Counted from the first letter of the stretch, positions 1-11,550 are shown. The stretch: 64,000 bases of DNA from Prochlorococcus sp. AG-347-L02 (GCA_003281255.1 QCCL01000002.1:62001-126000); one strand, 5' to 3'. Notes: generated from the sequence alone by a model not told the origin. Numbers and translations are program-made.

Positions 1-1
1 C

Positions 2-295
2 AGACAAGTTTCAAGAGCAGGAGATAGAATTAGCCTAACTTATACTGAATTTAGCCTCCTAGAATTATTGTTTGACGAACCTGGAAAGGTTGTCCCTAGA
101 GCAGAAATTTTAGAACAGTTATGGGGTTATCCTCCTCGAAGAGCAGCAGATTTAAGAGTTGTAGATGTATATGTAGCTAGATTAAGAGGTAAATTAGAAC
201 CAGATCCAAGAAATCCAGAATTAATATTAACTGTTAGAGGAATTGGTTACGCATCTCAGAGAGTTGGTGAAACAGCCACAACTTTGGCAAGTTGA
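2..295 (+). CDS. rpaB: OmpR-family response regulator, C-terminal DNA-binding part (5' end outside window), probably RpaB
   Basis: The reading frame is open from base 2, so the gene enters from the left edge; only about 97 C-terminal residues are present. They form a winged-helix Trans_reg_C domain: the TEFSLLELL helix, then VDVYVARLRGKLE as recognition helix and RGIGY as the wing. The receiver domain with its phosphorylated Asp lies outside the window. The RGIGYASQRV tail resembles the cyanobacterial RpaB/RpaA group, and I favour RpaB, the essential regulator of photosystem and high-light genes. That assignment rests on resemblance of the C-terminus only. The ATG-like internal starts are not the real start. 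lysS follows on the same strand after about 50 bp. Confidence 0.75.
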   Translation, partial: RQVSRAGDRISLTYTEFSLLELLFDEPGKVVPRAEILEQLWGYPPRRAADLRVVDVYVARLRGKLEPDPRNPELILTVRGIGYASQRVGETATTLAS

Positions 296-345
296 GCCAT
301 AGTCTGATAATTTTATTAAATAAAACAAATATATTAAAATAGATT

Positions 346-1884
346 TTGTCTGAAATAAAAGAAGCACGCTTACAAAAAGCTAATTCTCTCGTTAGTAAAG
401 GATATGCTTCTTACGCCCAGAGCTTTAGGGTTTCAAATACTACAAAATTTCTCATTCAAAAATTTGATTATCTAGAAAATGGTCAAGAGGAAGACTTCAG
501 TGTTTCTATTGCTGGAAGAGTTATGGCAAAAAGGGTAATGGGTAAAATTGCCTTTTTCACAATAAGCGATCAAGAAGGTCTGATTCAGCTTTATCTAGAT
601 AAAAAGATTATTAACTTAAATTTAGAAAAACAAAAATTACTTTCTTTTGAAGATCTAAAGGAAATTGTAGATATTGGTGATTGGATAGGAGTCTACGGAA
701 CTATTAAAAAAACAAATAAAGGTGAGCTTTCTATCAAAGTAGAAAAATGGGAAATGTTATCCAAATCATTACAACCTTTGCCAGATAAATGGCATGGATT
801 GACTGATATTGAAAAAAGATATAGACAACGTTATCTAGATTTAATAGTCAACCCTCAATCTAAAAATGTATTTAAAACAAGAGCAAAATGTATAAGTTTT
901 ATAAGAAAATGGTTAGATAATAGAAATTTTTTAGAGATAGAGACTCCAATTCTGCAATCTGAAGCTGGTGGTGCTGAAGCAAGACCATTTATCACTCATC
1001 ACAATACATTAGATATTCCTTTATATCTAAGAATAGCTACAGAATTACATTTAAAAAGAATGGTTGTTGGAGGATTTGAGAAAGTATATGAATTGGGAAG
1101 AATCTTCCGTAATGAGGGGATAAGTACAAGGCATAATCCAGAATTCACCTCAGTTGAAATTTATGAAGCTTTTTCTGACTATGTCGATATGATGAATTTA
1201 ACAGAGGAATTGATCAAGGATATTGTAGCTGATGCATGTGGATCTTTAACTATAAATTATCAAAATAAAGAAATTGATTTTTCTAAACCTTGGACAAGAA
1301 TATCCATGAAAGATATTGTCAAACAATATACAGGGATTGATTTTGATTCTTTCAGTGGAGATTTTCAAGCAGCAAAACAAGCCGTTAAAAGTATAAATGT
1401 TGATTTCTCTAATAAAGTCAATACAATAGGAAGACTTTTAAATGAGGTCTTTGAACAAAAAGTAGAATCAAAACTTATAGAACCCACTTTTGTTATCGAT
1501 TATCCTGTTGAAATTTCTCCTTTAGCAAGGCCTCATCTTGATAATAAAGAAATAGTTCAGAGATTTGAATTATTTATTGTAGGTCGCGAGCTAGCAAATG
1601 CATTTAGTGAGTTGATAGATCCAGTAGATCAAAGAGAAAGGATGCAATTACAGCAATCTCTTAGAGATGAAGGAGATCTTGAGGCTCACTGTATAGATGA
1701 AGATTTCTTGAATGCTTTAGAGATTGGCATGCCTCCTACTGGAGGATTAGGCATAGGCATTGATAGGCTAATTATGTTAATTACTAATAGCCCATCAATA
1801 AGAGATGTAATCCCTTTCCCATTGTTAAAACCAGAAATAACTTCCAAAAAAAATGAAAAATTACCCTTGAATGAAGTAAAATAA
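346..1884 (+). CDS. lysS: Lysyl-tRNA synthetase, class II
   Basis: Charges tRNA-Lys with lysine using ATP in the cytoplasm. The 512-residue length is normal for bacterial LysS. Residues about 55-155 form the OB-fold anticodon-binding domain ([18 protein letters not shown]). The catalytic core follows, with class II motif 2 near residue 250 ([14 protein letters not shown]) and motif 3 near residue 466 ([11 protein letters not shown]). The start is TTG at 346; it is chosen because [15 protein letters not shown] is a typical LysS N-terminus and no ATG lies nearby. It follows the response regulator on the same strand with a 50-bp gap, so the two could share a transcript. Identification is secure. 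Confidence 0.97.
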   Translation: MSEIKEARLQKANSLVSKGYASYAQSFRVSNTTKFLIQKFDYLENGQEEDFSVSIAGRVMAKRVMGKIAFFTISDQEGLIQLYLDKKIINLNLEKQKLLSFEDLKEIVDIGDWIGVYGTIKKTNKGELSIKVEKWEMLSKSLQPLPDKWHGLTDIEKRYRQRYLDLIVNPQSKNVFKTRAKCISFIRKWLDNRNFLEIETPILQSEAGGAEARPFITHHNTLDIPLYLRIATELHLKRMVVGGFEKVYELGRIFRNEGISTRHNPEFTSVEIYEAFSDYVDMMNLTEELIKDIVADACGSLTINYQNKEIDFSKPWTRISMKDIVKQYTGIDFDSFSGDFQAAKQAVKSINVDFSNKVNTIGRLLNEVFEQKVESKLIEPTFVIDYPVEISPLARPHLDNKEIVQRFELFIVGRELANAFSELIDPVDQRERMQLQQSLRDEGDLEAHCIDEDFLNALEIGMPPTGGLGIGIDRLIMLITNSPSIRDVIPFPLLKPEITSKKNEKLPLNEVK

Positions 1885-1912
1885 ATAAATTAATCCAATA
1901 CGAATTTTTTAA

Positions 1913-2158
1913 ATGAGTGGTGAACGTGTTGGTTTCCGTTTCAAACACGCGGATGCAGTAGTAAAAAGAAATCCTCAGGGCCGATCAAGAAGAGGATGGG
2001 TTATTGAACCAGTAGAGCAAACTACAAGTAGAGGTACAAAAATGCCTGCATACAAAATTCGCTGGAGAGATAGTGAGAGGCCTGAAACTGTCTTACAGCA
2101 TATGTTAATTGCAGATCCAGATCCTTCCCCACCTCCAAGTTCAGTAAGTTTAGATTAA
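1913..2158 (+). CDS. Conserved small protein of unknown function
   Basis: An 81-residue protein beginning at ATG 1913, 28 bp after lysS and probably cotranscribed with it. It is basic in the middle (KRNPQGRSRRGW) and ends in a proline/serine/aspartate tail. The stretch GWVIEPVEQTTSRGTKMPAYKIRWRD followed by PETVLQHML looks like a small beta-barrel, SH3-like fold, but this is only an impression. It has no signal peptide, membrane segment or catalytic motif. Codon use and AT content match the neighbours, and the protein looks like a lineage-conserved cyanobacterial protein. No function is assigned. Confidence 0.8.
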   Translation: MSGERVGFRFKHADAVVKRNPQGRSRRGWVIEPVEQTTSRGTKMPAYKIRWRDSERPETVLQHMLIADPDPSPPPSSVSLD

Positions 2159-2185
2159 TATTTGCAAGAATTATGCATAATAATT

Positions 2186-2680
2186 TCATCTTTTTAGTGC
2201 AGAGTTGATTTCTTTTTTTATACTTTTTTGTTTTTCATCTTGGCGTTTGTCATGTAATTTTTTCCCTTTGCCGACTCCAATAGTTAGTTTTATCCATGAG
2301 CCTTTTAAATAAAGAGATAATGGAATAATAGTCATTCCTTTTTTTTCAGTATTGGATTTCATTTTTATTATTTCTTTTTTATGTAGTAGCAACTTTCTAT
2401 TTCTTAATGGATCATGATTAAAGAAAGACCCCACATTTTTATGTGGTGAAATGTGAACATTTAATAATATGATCTCACCATCTCTAAATGAACAGTACCC
2501 ATCTCTTAAATTTGCTTTTCCGTTTCTAATAGACTTTACTTCAGTCCCTAAAAGCTCAATTCCAGCTTCGATTGTTTCAGATATTGCATATTGAAATTTT
2601 GCATATCTATTTTCAGCTAAAAGTTTAAAATTATTTTCTTTATTAGTATTTTTTTTAACTTTGTTTGAATTTTTTGCCAT
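2186..2680 (-). CDS. smpB: SsrA-binding protein SmpB
   Basis: Binds tmRNA and delivers it to ribosomes stalled on broken mRNAs (trans-translation). The 164-residue protein has a lysine-rich leader (about residues 1-20), then the OB-fold core with [30 protein letters not shown] and HISPHKN. The basic C-terminal tail ([14 protein letters not shown]) is the part that enters the decoding site in this family. It converges with the small gene ending at 2158 and is divergent from ruvB, with 52 bp between the start codons. tmRNA itself is not in the window. A 12-bp palindrome, ATTATGCATAAT at 2170-2181, sits between the convergent stop codons. Confidence 0.96.
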   Translation of the reverse strand: MAKNSNKVKKNTNKENNFKLLAENRYAKFQYAISETIEAGIELLGTEVKSIRNGKANLRDGYCSFRDGEIILLNVHISPHKNVGSFFNHDPLRNRKLLLHKKEIIKMKSNTEKKGMTIIPLSLYLKGSWIKLTIGVGKGKKLHDKRQDEKQKSIKKEINSALKR

Positions 2681-2732
2681 TTTAATTTTAAAAAATCTTT
2701 CTACTCAGAACAATTGCAATTAACCTTTCATT

Positions 2733-3791
2733 ATGGCAATAATTTCTTCCAATATAGGCGATAATGACTTTTCTCTTCGTAAAAAAGAACTTAGGCTAGT
2801 TGATTCAAAAATAATTCCTGAAGAAAAGAGGAATAAAAATTTGAACTTAGCGCGGCCTCTAACTTTAAAAGAATTTATTGGCCAAGAACAACTTAAATCT
2901 TCTTTAAGAATAGCTATAGATGCTTCAATTTATAGAAAAGAACCAATGGAGCATACTCTTTTATATGGACAGCCTGGTTTAGGTAAGACTACTCTTGCTT
3001 TTTTGATAGCCCATGAATTGAATACAAAATGTAGGATAGCGACTGCACCAGCAATTGAAAGACCTAGAGATATTGTAGGTTTACTTCTTGGATTAAAAGA
3101 TGGTGAAGTTTTATTTATCGATGAGATACATCGCTTAAATAGGTTAACTGAAGAGTTATTATATTCTGCAATGGAAGATTTTAGACTCGATCTAACTATG
3201 GGAGCCAATAGAGGAGCCCGTTGTAGAACAATTAATCTTCCTAGGTTTACTCTGATAGGCGCGACAACTAAATTGGCCTCAATAAGCGGACCTCTAAGAG
3301 ATAGATTTGGTATATCTCAGAAAATTGAATTTTACACTTATGATGAATTAAAGCAAATAATTGTTAATTTCTCCCAATTAATAAACCTCAATTTAGATGA
3401 TGAAGCATCTTATGATTTGGCAAAGATATCTCGAGGGACTCCAAGAATTGCTTTAAGGTTATTAAGACGAGTTAGAGATTATGCTCAAGTTGTTAAAAAA
3501 ACTAATACTATCTCCGTGAATTTAATAAAAAAAGCTTTAAATTCATACCAAATAGACGAAAAAGGATTGGATTCCTTAGATAGAAACTATTTATCTTTTC
3601 TTAACCAAAACAATAATATTCCAATTGGCCTTGATTCTATTGCAGCTGGCTTAGGGGATGATTCCTCGATGTTAGAATTTGTAGTTGAGCCATATTTAAT
3701 CAAAATTGGCTTTCTCACGAGAACTCCTCGAGGAAGATTGCTTACTGCTTTGGGAAAAAAGTACATTGAAAAGAAAAATGATAAATTTTAA
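2733..3791 (+). CDS. ruvB: Holliday junction branch-migration helicase RuvB
   Basis: AAA+ motor that drives branch migration with RuvA during recombination repair. The 352-residue protein has Walker A at about 78-86 (GQPGLGKTT), Walker B near 127 (FIDEIHRL), the sensor segment [18 protein letters not shown], the arginine-rich lid ([14 protein letters not shown]) and a C-terminal winged helix ending [12 protein letters not shown]. Length is normal for RuvB. It is divergent from smpB, and its last 14 bases overlap the following TPR gene, pointing to cotranscription. I see no SOS box like the one at recA in the 52-bp upstream gap. Confidence 0.97.
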   Translation: MAIISSNIGDNDFSLRKKELRLVDSKIIPEEKRNKNLNLARPLTLKEFIGQEQLKSSLRIAIDASIYRKEPMEHTLLYGQPGLGKTTLAFLIAHELNTKCRIATAPAIERPRDIVGLLLGLKDGEVLFIDEIHRLNRLTEELLYSAMEDFRLDLTMGANRGARCRTINLPRFTLIGATTKLASISGPLRDRFGISQKIEFYTYDELKQIIVNFSQLINLNLDDEASYDLAKISRGTPRIALRLLRRVRDYAQVVKKTNTISVNLIKKALNSYQIDEKGLDSLDRNYLSFLNQNNNIPIGLDSIAAGLGDDSSMLEFVVEPYLIKIGFLTRTPRGRLLTALGKKYIEKKNDKF

Positions 3792-4566
3792 AAAAGTTAA
3801 GGTTTGTTTTTTAACAATTTTTGTATTTATTAATATTTTTTATATTGCACCATGCTATTCATTATCTTTGAGGGAGGACTTGTTTAAAAATGCGTTAGAT
3901 TTAAGTTCAAGTGGAAAATTTAATCTCGCTTTACAAGAATGGAATCAATATCTCGATTCTTATCCTGATGATGGTGCAGGTTTTAGCAATAGAGGTAATG
4001 TAAGACTTGTTATAGGAGATGTAAAGGGATCAATAGATGATCAAAATAAGGCAATAAGTTTGAATCCTAGTGAAGTAGATCCCTACATTAATAGGGGGAT
4101 AGCAGAGGAAGCATTGGGTCTATGGTCGAAAGCGAAAAAAGATTATATGTACGTTATTTCGCAAGATAGTAAAAATTTCTCTGCATTATATAATTTGGCT
4201 AATGTGGAAGGATCTACATCACATTGGGAAAACGCTAGAGATTTATTTTCAAAAGCTGCTTTATATAATCCTGGATTTGCGATGGCTAGATCTAGTATGG
4301 CTTTAGCAGATTTACAGTTGGGAAAGATTGATGAATCTGAAAAAGAATTAAAAAAATTAATTAGGCGTTATCCAAATTTTGCTGATGCTAGAGCAGCTTT
4401 AACAGCTTTGAATTGGTCCAAGGGCGAATTCGGGAAAGCAGAAAGTAATTGGATAGCGGTAACTGAATTAGATCCTAGATATAGTGATGAAGAATGGTTG
4501 AAACAAATAAGAAGATGGCCTCCACAACCAATTAGAGAATTAATGAACTTTATCGATTTAAAATAA
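3778..4566 (+). CDS. TPR-repeat protein with signal peptide, probably thylakoid or periplasmic
   Basis: The start is ATG 3778, which gives a 262-residue protein with a clear signal sequence: MINFKKVKV, then a hydrophobic run to about residue 25 ending in APCYS. A longer frame from 3706 would bury this signal inside ruvB and is rejected. The mature part holds at least four tetratricopeptide repeats, for example [36 protein letters not shown] and [19 protein letters not shown] proteins scaffold complexes, and exported cyanobacterial ones often assist photosystem assembly, but the partner here is unknown. It overlaps ruvB by 14 bases and the M20 gene follows at once. Confidence 0.85.
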   Translation: MINFKKVKVCFLTIFVFINIFYIAPCYSLSLREDLFKNALDLSSSGKFNLALQEWNQYLDSYPDDGAGFSNRGNVRLVIGDVKGSIDDQNKAISLNPSEVDPYINRGIAEEALGLWSKAKKDYMYVISQDSKNFSALYNLANVEGSTSHWENARDLFSKAALYNPGFAMARSSMALADLQLGKIDESEKELKKLIRRYPNFADARAALTALNWSKGEFGKAESNWIAVTELDPRYSDEEWLKQIRRWPPQPIRELMNFIDLK

Positions 4567-4569
4567 GTG

Positions 4570-5754
4570 ATGAATAGAGATCAGTTTTATAAAAAAATCG
4601 ATTCATTTAATGATGAATTAATTAACTTAAGAAGACATATCCATTCACATCCGGAATTAAGTGGACTTGAAAATCAAACCGCAATTTTGATAAGCGGTTT
4701 TTTAAAAAAAATTGGTTGGAATGTTAAAGAATCTATCGGCAGAACTGGAGTTGTAGCTGATTTTGGACCCATAGATAAGGGCATTATAGGTTTAAGAGTA
4801 GATATGGATGCTTTGCCAATATTTGAGGAAACCAAATTAAGTTTTTCTTCAAAAGTAGATGGCGTTATGCATGCCTGTGGTCACGATTTGCATATATCGA
4901 TTGGATTGGGGGTGGCAAAAATTATTAAGGATTTAAAACTAAATTTTGGCACTCGGATAATTTTTCAGCCCGCTGAAGAAATTGCCAGCGGAGCTAGATG
5001 GATGATTAAGGATGGTGCAATTAATGGTTTAACGTATATTTTGGGAGTCCATGTCTACCCAGATTTATCAGTAGGGACTATTGGCATTAAAGAGGGAAGT
5101 TTAACTGCAGCTGCGGGAGAACTTAAGGTAGAGATTAAAGGAAAATCAGGGCATGGTGCTCGACCTTATGAAGGAGTTGATGCTATTTGGGCGGCCTCTA
5201 AAGTGATCTCGGGAATTCAAGAATCAATATCACGGAAGTTAGATGCTTTAGATCCTGTAGTAATAACTTTTGGGAAAATAAATGGCGGCAATGCATTCAA
5301 TGTTCTTGCAGAAAAGGTTAATTTAATTGGTACGGTTAGATGTACTAATCGTAAACTATTTAGGAATATTGGTAATTGGCTCAATGAAAATATCACTTTA
5401 TTAGCTAATAGTTGCGGAGCTGAAGCAAAAGTAATATTTAGAGAAATCACTCCGGCAGTTAATAATAATTCTGAAATTAATAGAGTCCTTAGAGATTCGG
5501 GAATTAAGGTTTTGGGTCAAGAAAATGTTATCGAATTACAAAAACCATCATTAGGAGCCGAGGATTTCGCTGAATTTTTAAAAGATATTCCAGGAGCTAT
5601 GTTTAGGCTTGGCGTATCGAGTTCAAATGGATGTGCCCCTCTTCATAGTTCTAAATTTGATCCAGATGAAAGAGCTATTGCTGTTGGAATTAAAGTGATA
5701 ACAGAATCCATAGTAAAATTAAACAATGAAAAAATTAATTCAATTGGTAAATGA
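4570..5754 (+). CDS. M20-family amidohydrolase (HipO / IAA-amino-acid hydrolase type)
   Basis: A zinc-dependent amidohydrolase releasing acids from N-acyl amino acids or similar amides; the natural substrate cannot be read from sequence. About 394 residues, the usual length. Metal-binding segments are HACGHDLH near residue 100, PAEEIASGA near 134 and GVHVYPD near 157. The lid dimerisation domain contains KGKSGHGARPYEGVDA. A late ligand histidine lies in APLHSSKFD. A GTG at 4567 directly precedes ATG 4570; ATG is preferred. The gene starts right after the TPR gene stop and overlaps the next gene by four bases (ATGA), so it sits inside a ruvB-TPR-M20 transcription unit. Confidence 0.9.
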   Translation: MNRDQFYKKIDSFNDELINLRRHIHSHPELSGLENQTAILISGFLKKIGWNVKESIGRTGVVADFGPIDKGIIGLRVDMDALPIFEETKLSFSSKVDGVMHACGHDLHISIGLGVAKIIKDLKLNFGTRIIFQPAEEIASGARWMIKDGAINGLTYILGVHVYPDLSVGTIGIKEGSLTAAAGELKVEIKGKSGHGARPYEGVDAIWAASKVISGIQESISRKLDALDPVVITFGKINGGNAFNVLAEKVNLIGTVRCTNRKLFRNIGNWLNENITLLANSCGAEAKVIFREITPAVNNNSEINRVLRDSGIKVLGQENVIELQKPSLGAEDFAEFLKDIPGAMFRLGVSSSNGCAPLHSSKFDPDERAIAVGIKVITESIVKLNNEKINSIGK

Positions 5755-5966
5755 ATATTAATAAAAGATTTATTTTATCTTTTGTAGCTCCTTTCATGAT
5801 CCTCATATCTGCTATCGGATTGATATTTAGGGACAATTCTAGGAAGATTTTTTATTTACCTATTGGCCTAATGGGGATTGTAATTATTTTGGAGAGGGGT
5901 ATAAGCAGACAATTGAATAGGAAAAATATTTTAAAAAAGATAAAGTCTTATCAAAAAGCTAAATAG
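5751..5966 (+). CDS. Small membrane protein of unknown function
   Basis: A 71-residue protein whose ATG overlaps the stop of the M20 gene, a sign of translational coupling. Two hydrophobic segments (about residues 8-24 and 33-48) are separated by a short charged turn (RDNSRKIF). A strongly basic C-terminus (RQLNRKNILKKIKSYQKAK) follows, predicting an inner-membrane hairpin with both ends in the cytoplasm. No known family was recognised. Its position at the end of the operon and its composition suggest a genuine conserved gene. Confidence 0.7.
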   Translation: MNINKRFILSFVAPFMILISAIGLIFRDNSRKIFYLPIGLMGIVIILERGISRQLNRKNILKKIKSYQKAK

Positions 5967-6036
5967 AATCATTTTATTTATTTTTACACAATATGAGATG
6001 ACTATTTTTTAGAAAAGAGCTATTAATAATATTAAT

Positions 6037-6115
6037 ACTAGGGGTGCTAAGAATTTTAACTTAGCTGAGATCATACCCTTTGAACCTGAATCATTAACCT
6101 TGATGCAGGGAAGTG
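6037..6115 (+). promoter_or_regulatory. TPP riboswitch (THI element) of thiC
   Basis: The leader of thiC holds the hallmark TPP aptamer blocks in order: GGGGTGCT at 6041-6048, GCTGAGA at 6064-6070, ACCCTTTGAACCTGA at 6075-6089, and GATGCAGGGAAGT ending at 6114. The outer ACT/AGT bases can close P1, and GCTAAG/CTTAGC closes the variable arm. Thiamin diphosphate binding is expected to lower ThiC synthesis. The 50-bp stretch between aptamer and ATG has no terminator hairpin or clear Shine-Dalgarno, so the off-switch mechanism is not obvious. Confidence 0.95.
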
Positions 6116-6164
6116 AAGACTTGATCAAACTTTAGTAATAACACTTTTAAAAAATTTGTAAATT

Positions 6165-7535
6165 ATGAGAAGTACGTGGATTAAGCCTCGCCTTGGGAAA
6201 GACAATGTAACTCAAATGAACTTTGCGAGAAACGGATATATCACTGAAGAAATGGATTTTGTTGCTAAAAAAGAGAATCTCCCTTCTTCTTTAATAATGG
6301 AAGAAGTGGCACGAGGAAGATTAATTATTCCAGCTAATATTAATCATTTGAACCTTGAGCCAATGTCTATAGGCATTGCTTCAAGATGCAAAGTTAATGC
6401 AAATATTGGTGCTTCCCCTAATGCAAGTGATATCAGTGAAGAAGTAGAAAAGCTAAAACTGGCAGTTAAATATGGGGCGGACACGGTTATGGATCTTTCT
6501 ACAGGAGGAGTAAATTTAGATGAAGTTCGGCAAGCAATTATTCATGAGTCTCCTGTTCCCATCGGAACAGTTCCTGTTTATCAAGCATTAGAAAGTGTAC
6601 ATGGTTCAATAGATAAACTAACTGAAGACGATTTTCTTCATATTATTGAAAAACATTGTCAACAGGGCGTGGATTATCAAACTATACATGCTGGCTTGTT
6701 AATAGAGCATTTGCCGAAGGTCAAAGGAAGAATTACTGGAATTGTCAGTAGGGGGGGAGGCATTTTAGCTCAATGGATGTTACATCATTTTAAGCAAAAT
6801 CCTCTTTACACAAGGTTTGATGACATTTGTGAGATTTTTAAGAAATATGATTGTACTTTTTCTCTAGGAGACTCATTAAGACCTGGATGTTTGCATGATG
6901 CTTCTGATGATGCTCAGCTAGCTGAATTGAAGACCTTAGGCGAGCTTACTCGAAGAGCATGGGAACATAATGTTCAAGTAATGGTTGAAGGTCCTGGTCA
7001 TGTACCTATGGACCAAATTGAGTTTAATGTGAGAAAGCAAATGGAAGAATGTTCAGAAGCCCCATTTTATGTCCTTGGTCCATTAGTGACAGATATATCC
7101 CCTGGTTATGACCATATATCAAGTGCTATTGGGGCGGCGATGGCAGGGTGGTATGGAACTTCTATGTTATGTTATGTAACGCCAAAAGAACATCTAGGTT
7201 TGCCAAATGCAGAAGATGTAAGAGAGGGCTTAATTGCTTACAAAATAGCTGCTCACGCTGCTGATATAGCAAGACATAGAGCTGGGGCTCGTGATAGAGA
7301 TGATGAACTTAGTCATGCGCGGTATAACTTTGATTGGAATAAACAATTTGAACTTTCATTAGATCCGGAAAGGGCAAAGCAGTACCATGATGAAACACTG
7401 CCTGAAGAAATCTTTAAAAAGGCAGAGTTTTGTTCAATGTGTGGCCCTAAACATTGTCCAATGAATTCAAAAATTTCTGATGAATCCCTTGATCAGTTAA
7501 AAGATAAGCTTGAAGAATGCAATACTTCAGTGTAG
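6165..7535 (+). CDS. thiC: Phosphomethylpyrimidine synthase ThiC
   Basis: Radical-SAM enzyme converting 5-aminoimidazole ribotide into the hydroxymethylpyrimidine phosphate half of thiamin. The 456-residue protein is the short form without the N-terminal extension seen in enterobacteria. Visible marks include [17 protein letters not shown], the VMDLSTGG strand, [21 protein letters not shown] and the C-terminal cluster motif CSMCGPKHC (CxxCx4C) near residue 425, which binds the 4Fe-4S cluster. It is preceded by a TPP riboswitch, so expression should fall when thiamin diphosphate is plentiful. It converges with the transketolase gene, itself a TPP-dependent enzyme. Confidence 0.97.
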   Translation: MRSTWIKPRLGKDNVTQMNFARNGYITEEMDFVAKKENLPSSLIMEEVARGRLIIPANINHLNLEPMSIGIASRCKVNANIGASPNASDISEEVEKLKLAVKYGADTVMDLSTGGVNLDEVRQAIIHESPVPIGTVPVYQALESVHGSIDKLTEDDFLHIIEKHCQQGVDYQTIHAGLLIEHLPKVKGRITGIVSRGGGILAQWMLHHFKQNPLYTRFDDICEIFKKYDCTFSLGDSLRPGCLHDASDDAQLAELKTLGELTRRAWEHNVQVMVEGPGHVPMDQIEFNVRKQMEECSEAPFYVLGPLVTDISPGYDHISSAIGAAMAGWYGTSMLCYVTPKEHLGLPNAEDVREGLIAYKIAAHAADIARHRAGARDRDDELSHARYNFDWNKQFELSLDPERAKQYHDETLPEEIFKKAEFCSMCGPKHCPMNSKISDESLDQLKDKLEECNTSV

Positions 7536-7549
7536 TTATCAATTAATAA

Positions 7550-9556
7550 TTATAGAATCTCCTTCGTCTTATTAACTACGTTTTCGACCGTAAATCCAAA
7601 ATTTTTCATACATTCTCCACCTGGTGCTGATGCCCCAAATCTGTCCATAGTAATACAAATTCCATCAAAACCTGTATATTTATGCCAACCAAATGAATGG
7701 GCAGCCTCTACCACAACTCTCTTTTTCACACTACTAGGTAAAACATTTTCTTTATAAGATTCTTCTTGCTCTTCAAAAAGTTCTACACAAGGCATAGAAA
7801 CAACTCTAATTTTTTTACCTAAGCTTGAAATTTCCTTACTTGCTTCAATGCAAAGATTCAGTTCGCTTCCAGTACCAATAAATATTAAATCTGGTGTTCC
7901 CTCACAATCGGAAACTATATATCCTCCTAGAGCAACTTTGTCGATGGAAGTATTTTCTTGATTTGGCATACCTTGTCTACTTAAACAAAGAGCAGAAGGT
8001 CTTTTTCGATTTTGAATAGCAAGCTTATAAGCTCCACTCGTCTCATTGCCATCTCCAGGTCTGAAAACTAGCATATTAGGCATGGCGCGAAGTGAAGGGA
8101 TAGTTTCAATAGGTTGATGTGTTGGGCCATCTTCTCCTACACCTATTGAATCGTGAGTTAAGACATAGATTACTCCTAATTCGCTAAGTGCTGAAAGCCT
8201 CATTGAGCCTCTCATATAATCGGCGAAAACAAGGAAGGTTCCACCATAAGGGATAAGACCACTATTGTGATAAGCAATGCCATTCAGTACAGCTGCCATT
8301 GCATGCTCACGTACACCAAAATGTAAATATCTTTTTTCAGGGCTATGTGGCTGGAATGATCCAGTTTCTCCTTTTATGTCTGTGTAATTAGAGTGAGTTA
8401 AATCTGCAGATCCGCCAATTAATTCAGGTAGGTTAGGACCTAGAGCACCTAAACATATTTGTGAATGCTTTCTGGTGGCTAACCCTTTATCATCTGGAGA
8501 ATAAGAGGGGAGATCTGAGTCCCAATTCTCAGGTAATTGACCCATTAACATTCTTTTTAACTCGGATCCTTCAGAAGGATATTTTTTTTGATATTCATCA
8601 AATTTAGAATCCCATTCTTTCTCTAAATTTTCACCTTTGTTTATTGACTTTCTAAAATGCGCATATACTTCATCAGGTATTTCAAATGGAGGATATTCCC
8701 AATTTAGAAACTCTCTAGTTAATGTAGCTTCTTCTTCTCCAACAGCTGCTCCATGAATCCCAGCAGTATCTGATTTATTGGGAGAACCATAACCTATGGT
8801 TGTAGAAATTTTTATAATTGAAGGCTTGTCTGTAATTAATTTTGCTTTTTCGATAGCTTCAGTGATTCCTTTAACATCATGATTCCCATCTTCAACATGT
8901 TGTACATGCCATCCATAAGCTTCGTATCTTTTTAAGACATCTTCAGTAAAAGAAACGTCGGTTCGCCCATCAATTGTAATTTGGTTATCGTCATAGAGTG
9001 CAATTAATTTTCCAAGCTTAAGATGACCAGCTAATGAGCAGGCCTCTGATGCGATACCTTCTTGATTACAGCCATCACCCATTATTACGTAAGTATAATG
9101 ATCAACGATATGGCAATCAGGCTTATTAAATTTAGCTGCTAAGTGTGTTTCAGCTATTGCTAAACCAACAGCATTTGAAATTCCGGCTCCAAGAGGCCCA
9201 GCTGTAACTTCAACACCTTCAGTTTCGAATGTTTCTGGATGTCCAGGAGTTTTTGATCCCCATTGCCTAAATTCTTTAATATCTTCTATGGAAACTGATT
9301 TATATCCTGTCAAATGAAGCAAGGAATATAACAGCATACAGCCATGACCAGCTGATAACACAAAACGGTCTCTATTGAACCATTTTGGGTTATTAGGGTT
9401 GTGATTAAGTATGTTTTGCCATAATGCATAACCCATAGGAGCACATCCCATTGGCAATCCAGGATGTCCACTATTAGATTTATTTACTGCATCTACAGCA
9501 AGCATTCTTATACTATTTACACAAAGTGATTCTAATGAAATAGATGCAGCGACCAT
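7550..9556 (-). CDS. tktA: Transketolase
   Basis: Thiamin-diphosphate enzyme moving two-carbon units in the Calvin cycle and pentose phosphate pathway. The 668-residue length is normal. The TPP-binding motif [13 protein letters not shown], running on to ALYDDN, lies near residues 157-190. Other signatures are [15 protein letters not shown] at the N-terminus, [12 protein letters not shown] in the pyrimidine domain and GVREHAM for cofactor activation. The gene is followed, after a 43-bp gap on its upstream side, by fabF and acpP on the same strand; the order acpP-fabF-tkt suggests one transcription unit, as in other marine picocyanobacteria. Confidence 0.97.
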   Translation of the reverse strand: MVAASISLESLCVNSIRMLAVDAVNKSNSGHPGLPMGCAPMGYALWQNILNHNPNNPKWFNRDRFVLSAGHGCMLLYSLLHLTGYKSVSIEDIKEFRQWGSKTPGHPETFETEGVEVTAGPLGAGISNAVGLAIAETHLAAKFNKPDCHIVDHYTYVIMGDGCNQEGIASEACSLAGHLKLGKLIALYDDNQITIDGRTDVSFTEDVLKRYEAYGWHVQHVEDGNHDVKGITEAIEKAKLITDKPSIIKISTTIGYGSPNKSDTAGIHGAAVGEEEATLTREFLNWEYPPFEIPDEVYAHFRKSINKGENLEKEWDSKFDEYQKKYPSEGSELKRMLMGQLPENWDSDLPSYSPDDKGLATRKHSQICLGALGPNLPELIGGSADLTHSNYTDIKGETGSFQPHSPEKRYLHFGVREHAMAAVLNGIAYHNSGLIPYGGTFLVFADYMRGSMRLSALSELGVIYVLTHDSIGVGEDGPTHQPIETIPSLRAMPNMLVFRPGDGNETSGAYKLAIQNRKRPSALCLSRQGMPNQENTSIDKVALGGYIVSDCEGTPDLIFIGTGSELNLCIEASKEISSLGKKIRVVSMPCVELFEEQEESYKENVLPSSVKKRVVVEAAHSFGWHKYTGFDGICITMDRFGASAPGGECMKNFGFTVENVVNKTKEIL

Positions 9557-9599
9557 TGTTTTAAAATAAGTTAAGTTGGAAATACAGAATTGGTTGTCT

Positions 9600-10844
9600 T
9601 CAATTTATTTTGCTGAAAGCAAGGCAAACATTGTGACCACCAAAGCCGAAAGAATTAGAAAGAGCAACTCCTATTTGAGCTTCTCTTGCACTATTAGGTA
9701 CATAATCAAGATCACATTCAGGATCTCGATTAACGTAGTTAATTGTAGGAGGGATAAAATTATGTGTCAAAGAAAGTATACAAGCTACAGCTTCTATACC
9801 TCCTGAGCCTCCCAGGAGATGACCTGTCATCGACTTAGTAGAGCTTACAGGAATAAGGTAAGATCTGTCTCTAAAAATAGATTTAATTGCAGAAGTTTCA
9901 TTTTTATCATTAGCTGATGTACTTGTTCCGTGAGCATTTATGTAATCAACTTTTTCAAGGCTAAGACAAGCGTCTTCAATTGCTAATTTAATAGCTTCAG
10001 CGCCTCCAATCCCGCCTGGAGATGGAGCAGTTATGTGATGAGCATCACATGTTGTTCCATATCCAATTATTTCAGCATAAATTTTCGCATTCCTTTTTTT
10101 GGCATTTTCAAAAGTTTCTAAAACAAGAATTCCAGATCCCTCTCCAATAACAAATCCATCTCTTTCTGCATCAAAAGGTCTACTAGCAGTTTGAGGGCTT
10201 TCATTTCTGCAAGAAAGAGCTTTGGCACTGGCAAAACCAGCTACTCCGAGAGGAGTAATACTTGCTTCTGCTCCCCCACAGATCATTGCATCTGCTTTTC
10301 CAAGTTGGAGTAATCTAAAAGAATCGCCAATTGCATTTGAACCGGCAGCGCAAGCGGTGGAAACAGAGGAACTTGGCCCTTTTGCACCCAAAGCGATTGC
10401 AGCCAATCCAGTGGCCATATTTGGAATCATCATTGGGACTGTAAATGGACTGACTCTTTTCGGCCCTTTATGACTCAATATTTGAGCTTGACTTTCCATA
10501 GTCAGTAAGCCTCCAACACCAGAACCAATAATCACTCCAATTCTTGATGCATTTGCTTCAGTAATTTCAAGTCCAGAATCATTAAAGGCTTGCTTTGCAG
10601 CAATAACTCCAAACTGGGAAAAACGATCCCATCTTTTGGATTCTTTAGCTTCAATAAAATTTTCAGATTGAAGATTTTTTACTTCTGCAGCAAATTTGCA
10701 GGGATGTTGTTCAGGATCAAAGAGAGTAATATCTGAAACCCCATTAGTACCTGTTTGAAGACCGACTAAATATTCATCAATGTTATTACCTATTGGAGTT
10801 ACTGCTCCGATACCAGTAATAACTACTCGATGGAAATTTGGCAT
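9600..10844 (-). CDS. fabF: 3-oxoacyl-[acyl-carrier-protein] synthase II (FabF)
   Basis: Condensing enzyme that elongates fatty acyl-ACP with malonyl-ACP. The 414-residue protein has the complete Cys-His-His triad: Cys165 in STACAAGSN, His305 in INAHGTSTS and His342 in [11 protein letters not shown]. The thiolase fold and length are standard for KAS II. It starts six bases after the acpP stop, so the acyl carrier protein and its condensing enzyme are made from one message, and tkt follows downstream. No anomalies. Confidence 0.97.
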   Translation of the reverse strand: MPNFHRVVITGIGAVTPIGNNIDEYLVGLQTGTNGVSDITLFDPEQHPCKFAAEVKNLQSENFIEAKESKRWDRFSQFGVIAAKQAFNDSGLEITEANASRIGVIIGSGVGGLLTMESQAQILSHKGPKRVSPFTVPMMIPNMATGLAAIALGAKGPSSSVSTACAAGSNAIGDSFRLLQLGKADAMICGGAEASITPLGVAGFASAKALSCRNESPQTASRPFDAERDGFVIGEGSGILVLETFENAKKRNAKIYAEIIGYGTTCDAHHITAPSPGGIGGAEAIKLAIEDACLSLEKVDYINAHGTSTSANDKNETSAIKSIFRDRSYLIPVSSTKSMTGHLLGGSGGIEAVACILSLTHNFIPPTINYVNRDPECDLDYVPNSAREAQIGVALSNSFGFGGHNVCLAFSKIN

Positions 10845-10850
10845 CCTATA

Positions 10851-11090
10851 CTAACCTTTTTTTTCTTCGATAAATTTTACTGCATCGCCAACAGTAGCTA
10901 TTCCTTCAGCTGCTTCATCAGGAATTTCAATATCAAATGCTTCTTCAAGAGCCATTACCAATTCAACAGTATCTAGAGAATCTGCACCTAAATCATTTTG
11001 GAAATTTGAATCTGATTTTACTTCTCCTGCTTCAACGCTTAATTGTTCTGAAACAATAGAACAGACTTTTTCAAGGATTTCTTGTGACAT
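10851..11090 (-). CDS. acpP: Acyl carrier protein
   Basis: A 79-residue acidic four-helix protein carrying growing fatty acids on phosphopantetheine. The attachment serine is Ser38 in [17 protein letters not shown], the classic DSL motif. The C-terminus [15 protein letters not shown] is typical. It is the first gene of acpP-fabF-tkt on the minus strand and is divergent from psaC across 134 bp that must hold both promoters. Confidence 0.97.
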   Translation of the reverse strand: MSQEILEKVCSIVSEQLSVEAGEVKSDSNFQNDLGADSLDTVELVMALEEAFDIEIPDEAAEGIATVGDAVKFIEEKKG

Positions 11091-11182
11091 AATTTATGAA
11101 AAATTACTAATTATCTATATGATTTTATGCCCTAGAGTTAACAAGAGTGAAGCATATCTTAATTTTTTTAATTTCTTTGTAA

Positions 11183-11470
<288 letters not shown>

Positions 11471-11550
11471 TTTTTATAGTGCAGTTTTAAGAGAGTCCAT
11501 GTTTTAATAAATACGCATTTTATTTCAATATAATTGAAAAAAAAATTCGT

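Noticed and set aside
2170..2181. ATTATGCATAAT palindrome between convergent genes as terminator
   Set aside because: Only a 12-bp AT-rich palindrome without loop or T-run; probably chance.
3706..3777. Upstream extension of the TPR gene
   Set aside because: Lies inside ruvB in another frame and would hide an evident signal peptide starting at 3778.
9576..9806. 76-codon plus-strand frame
   Set aside because: Shadow of the fabF 3' end; composition unlike a real protein.
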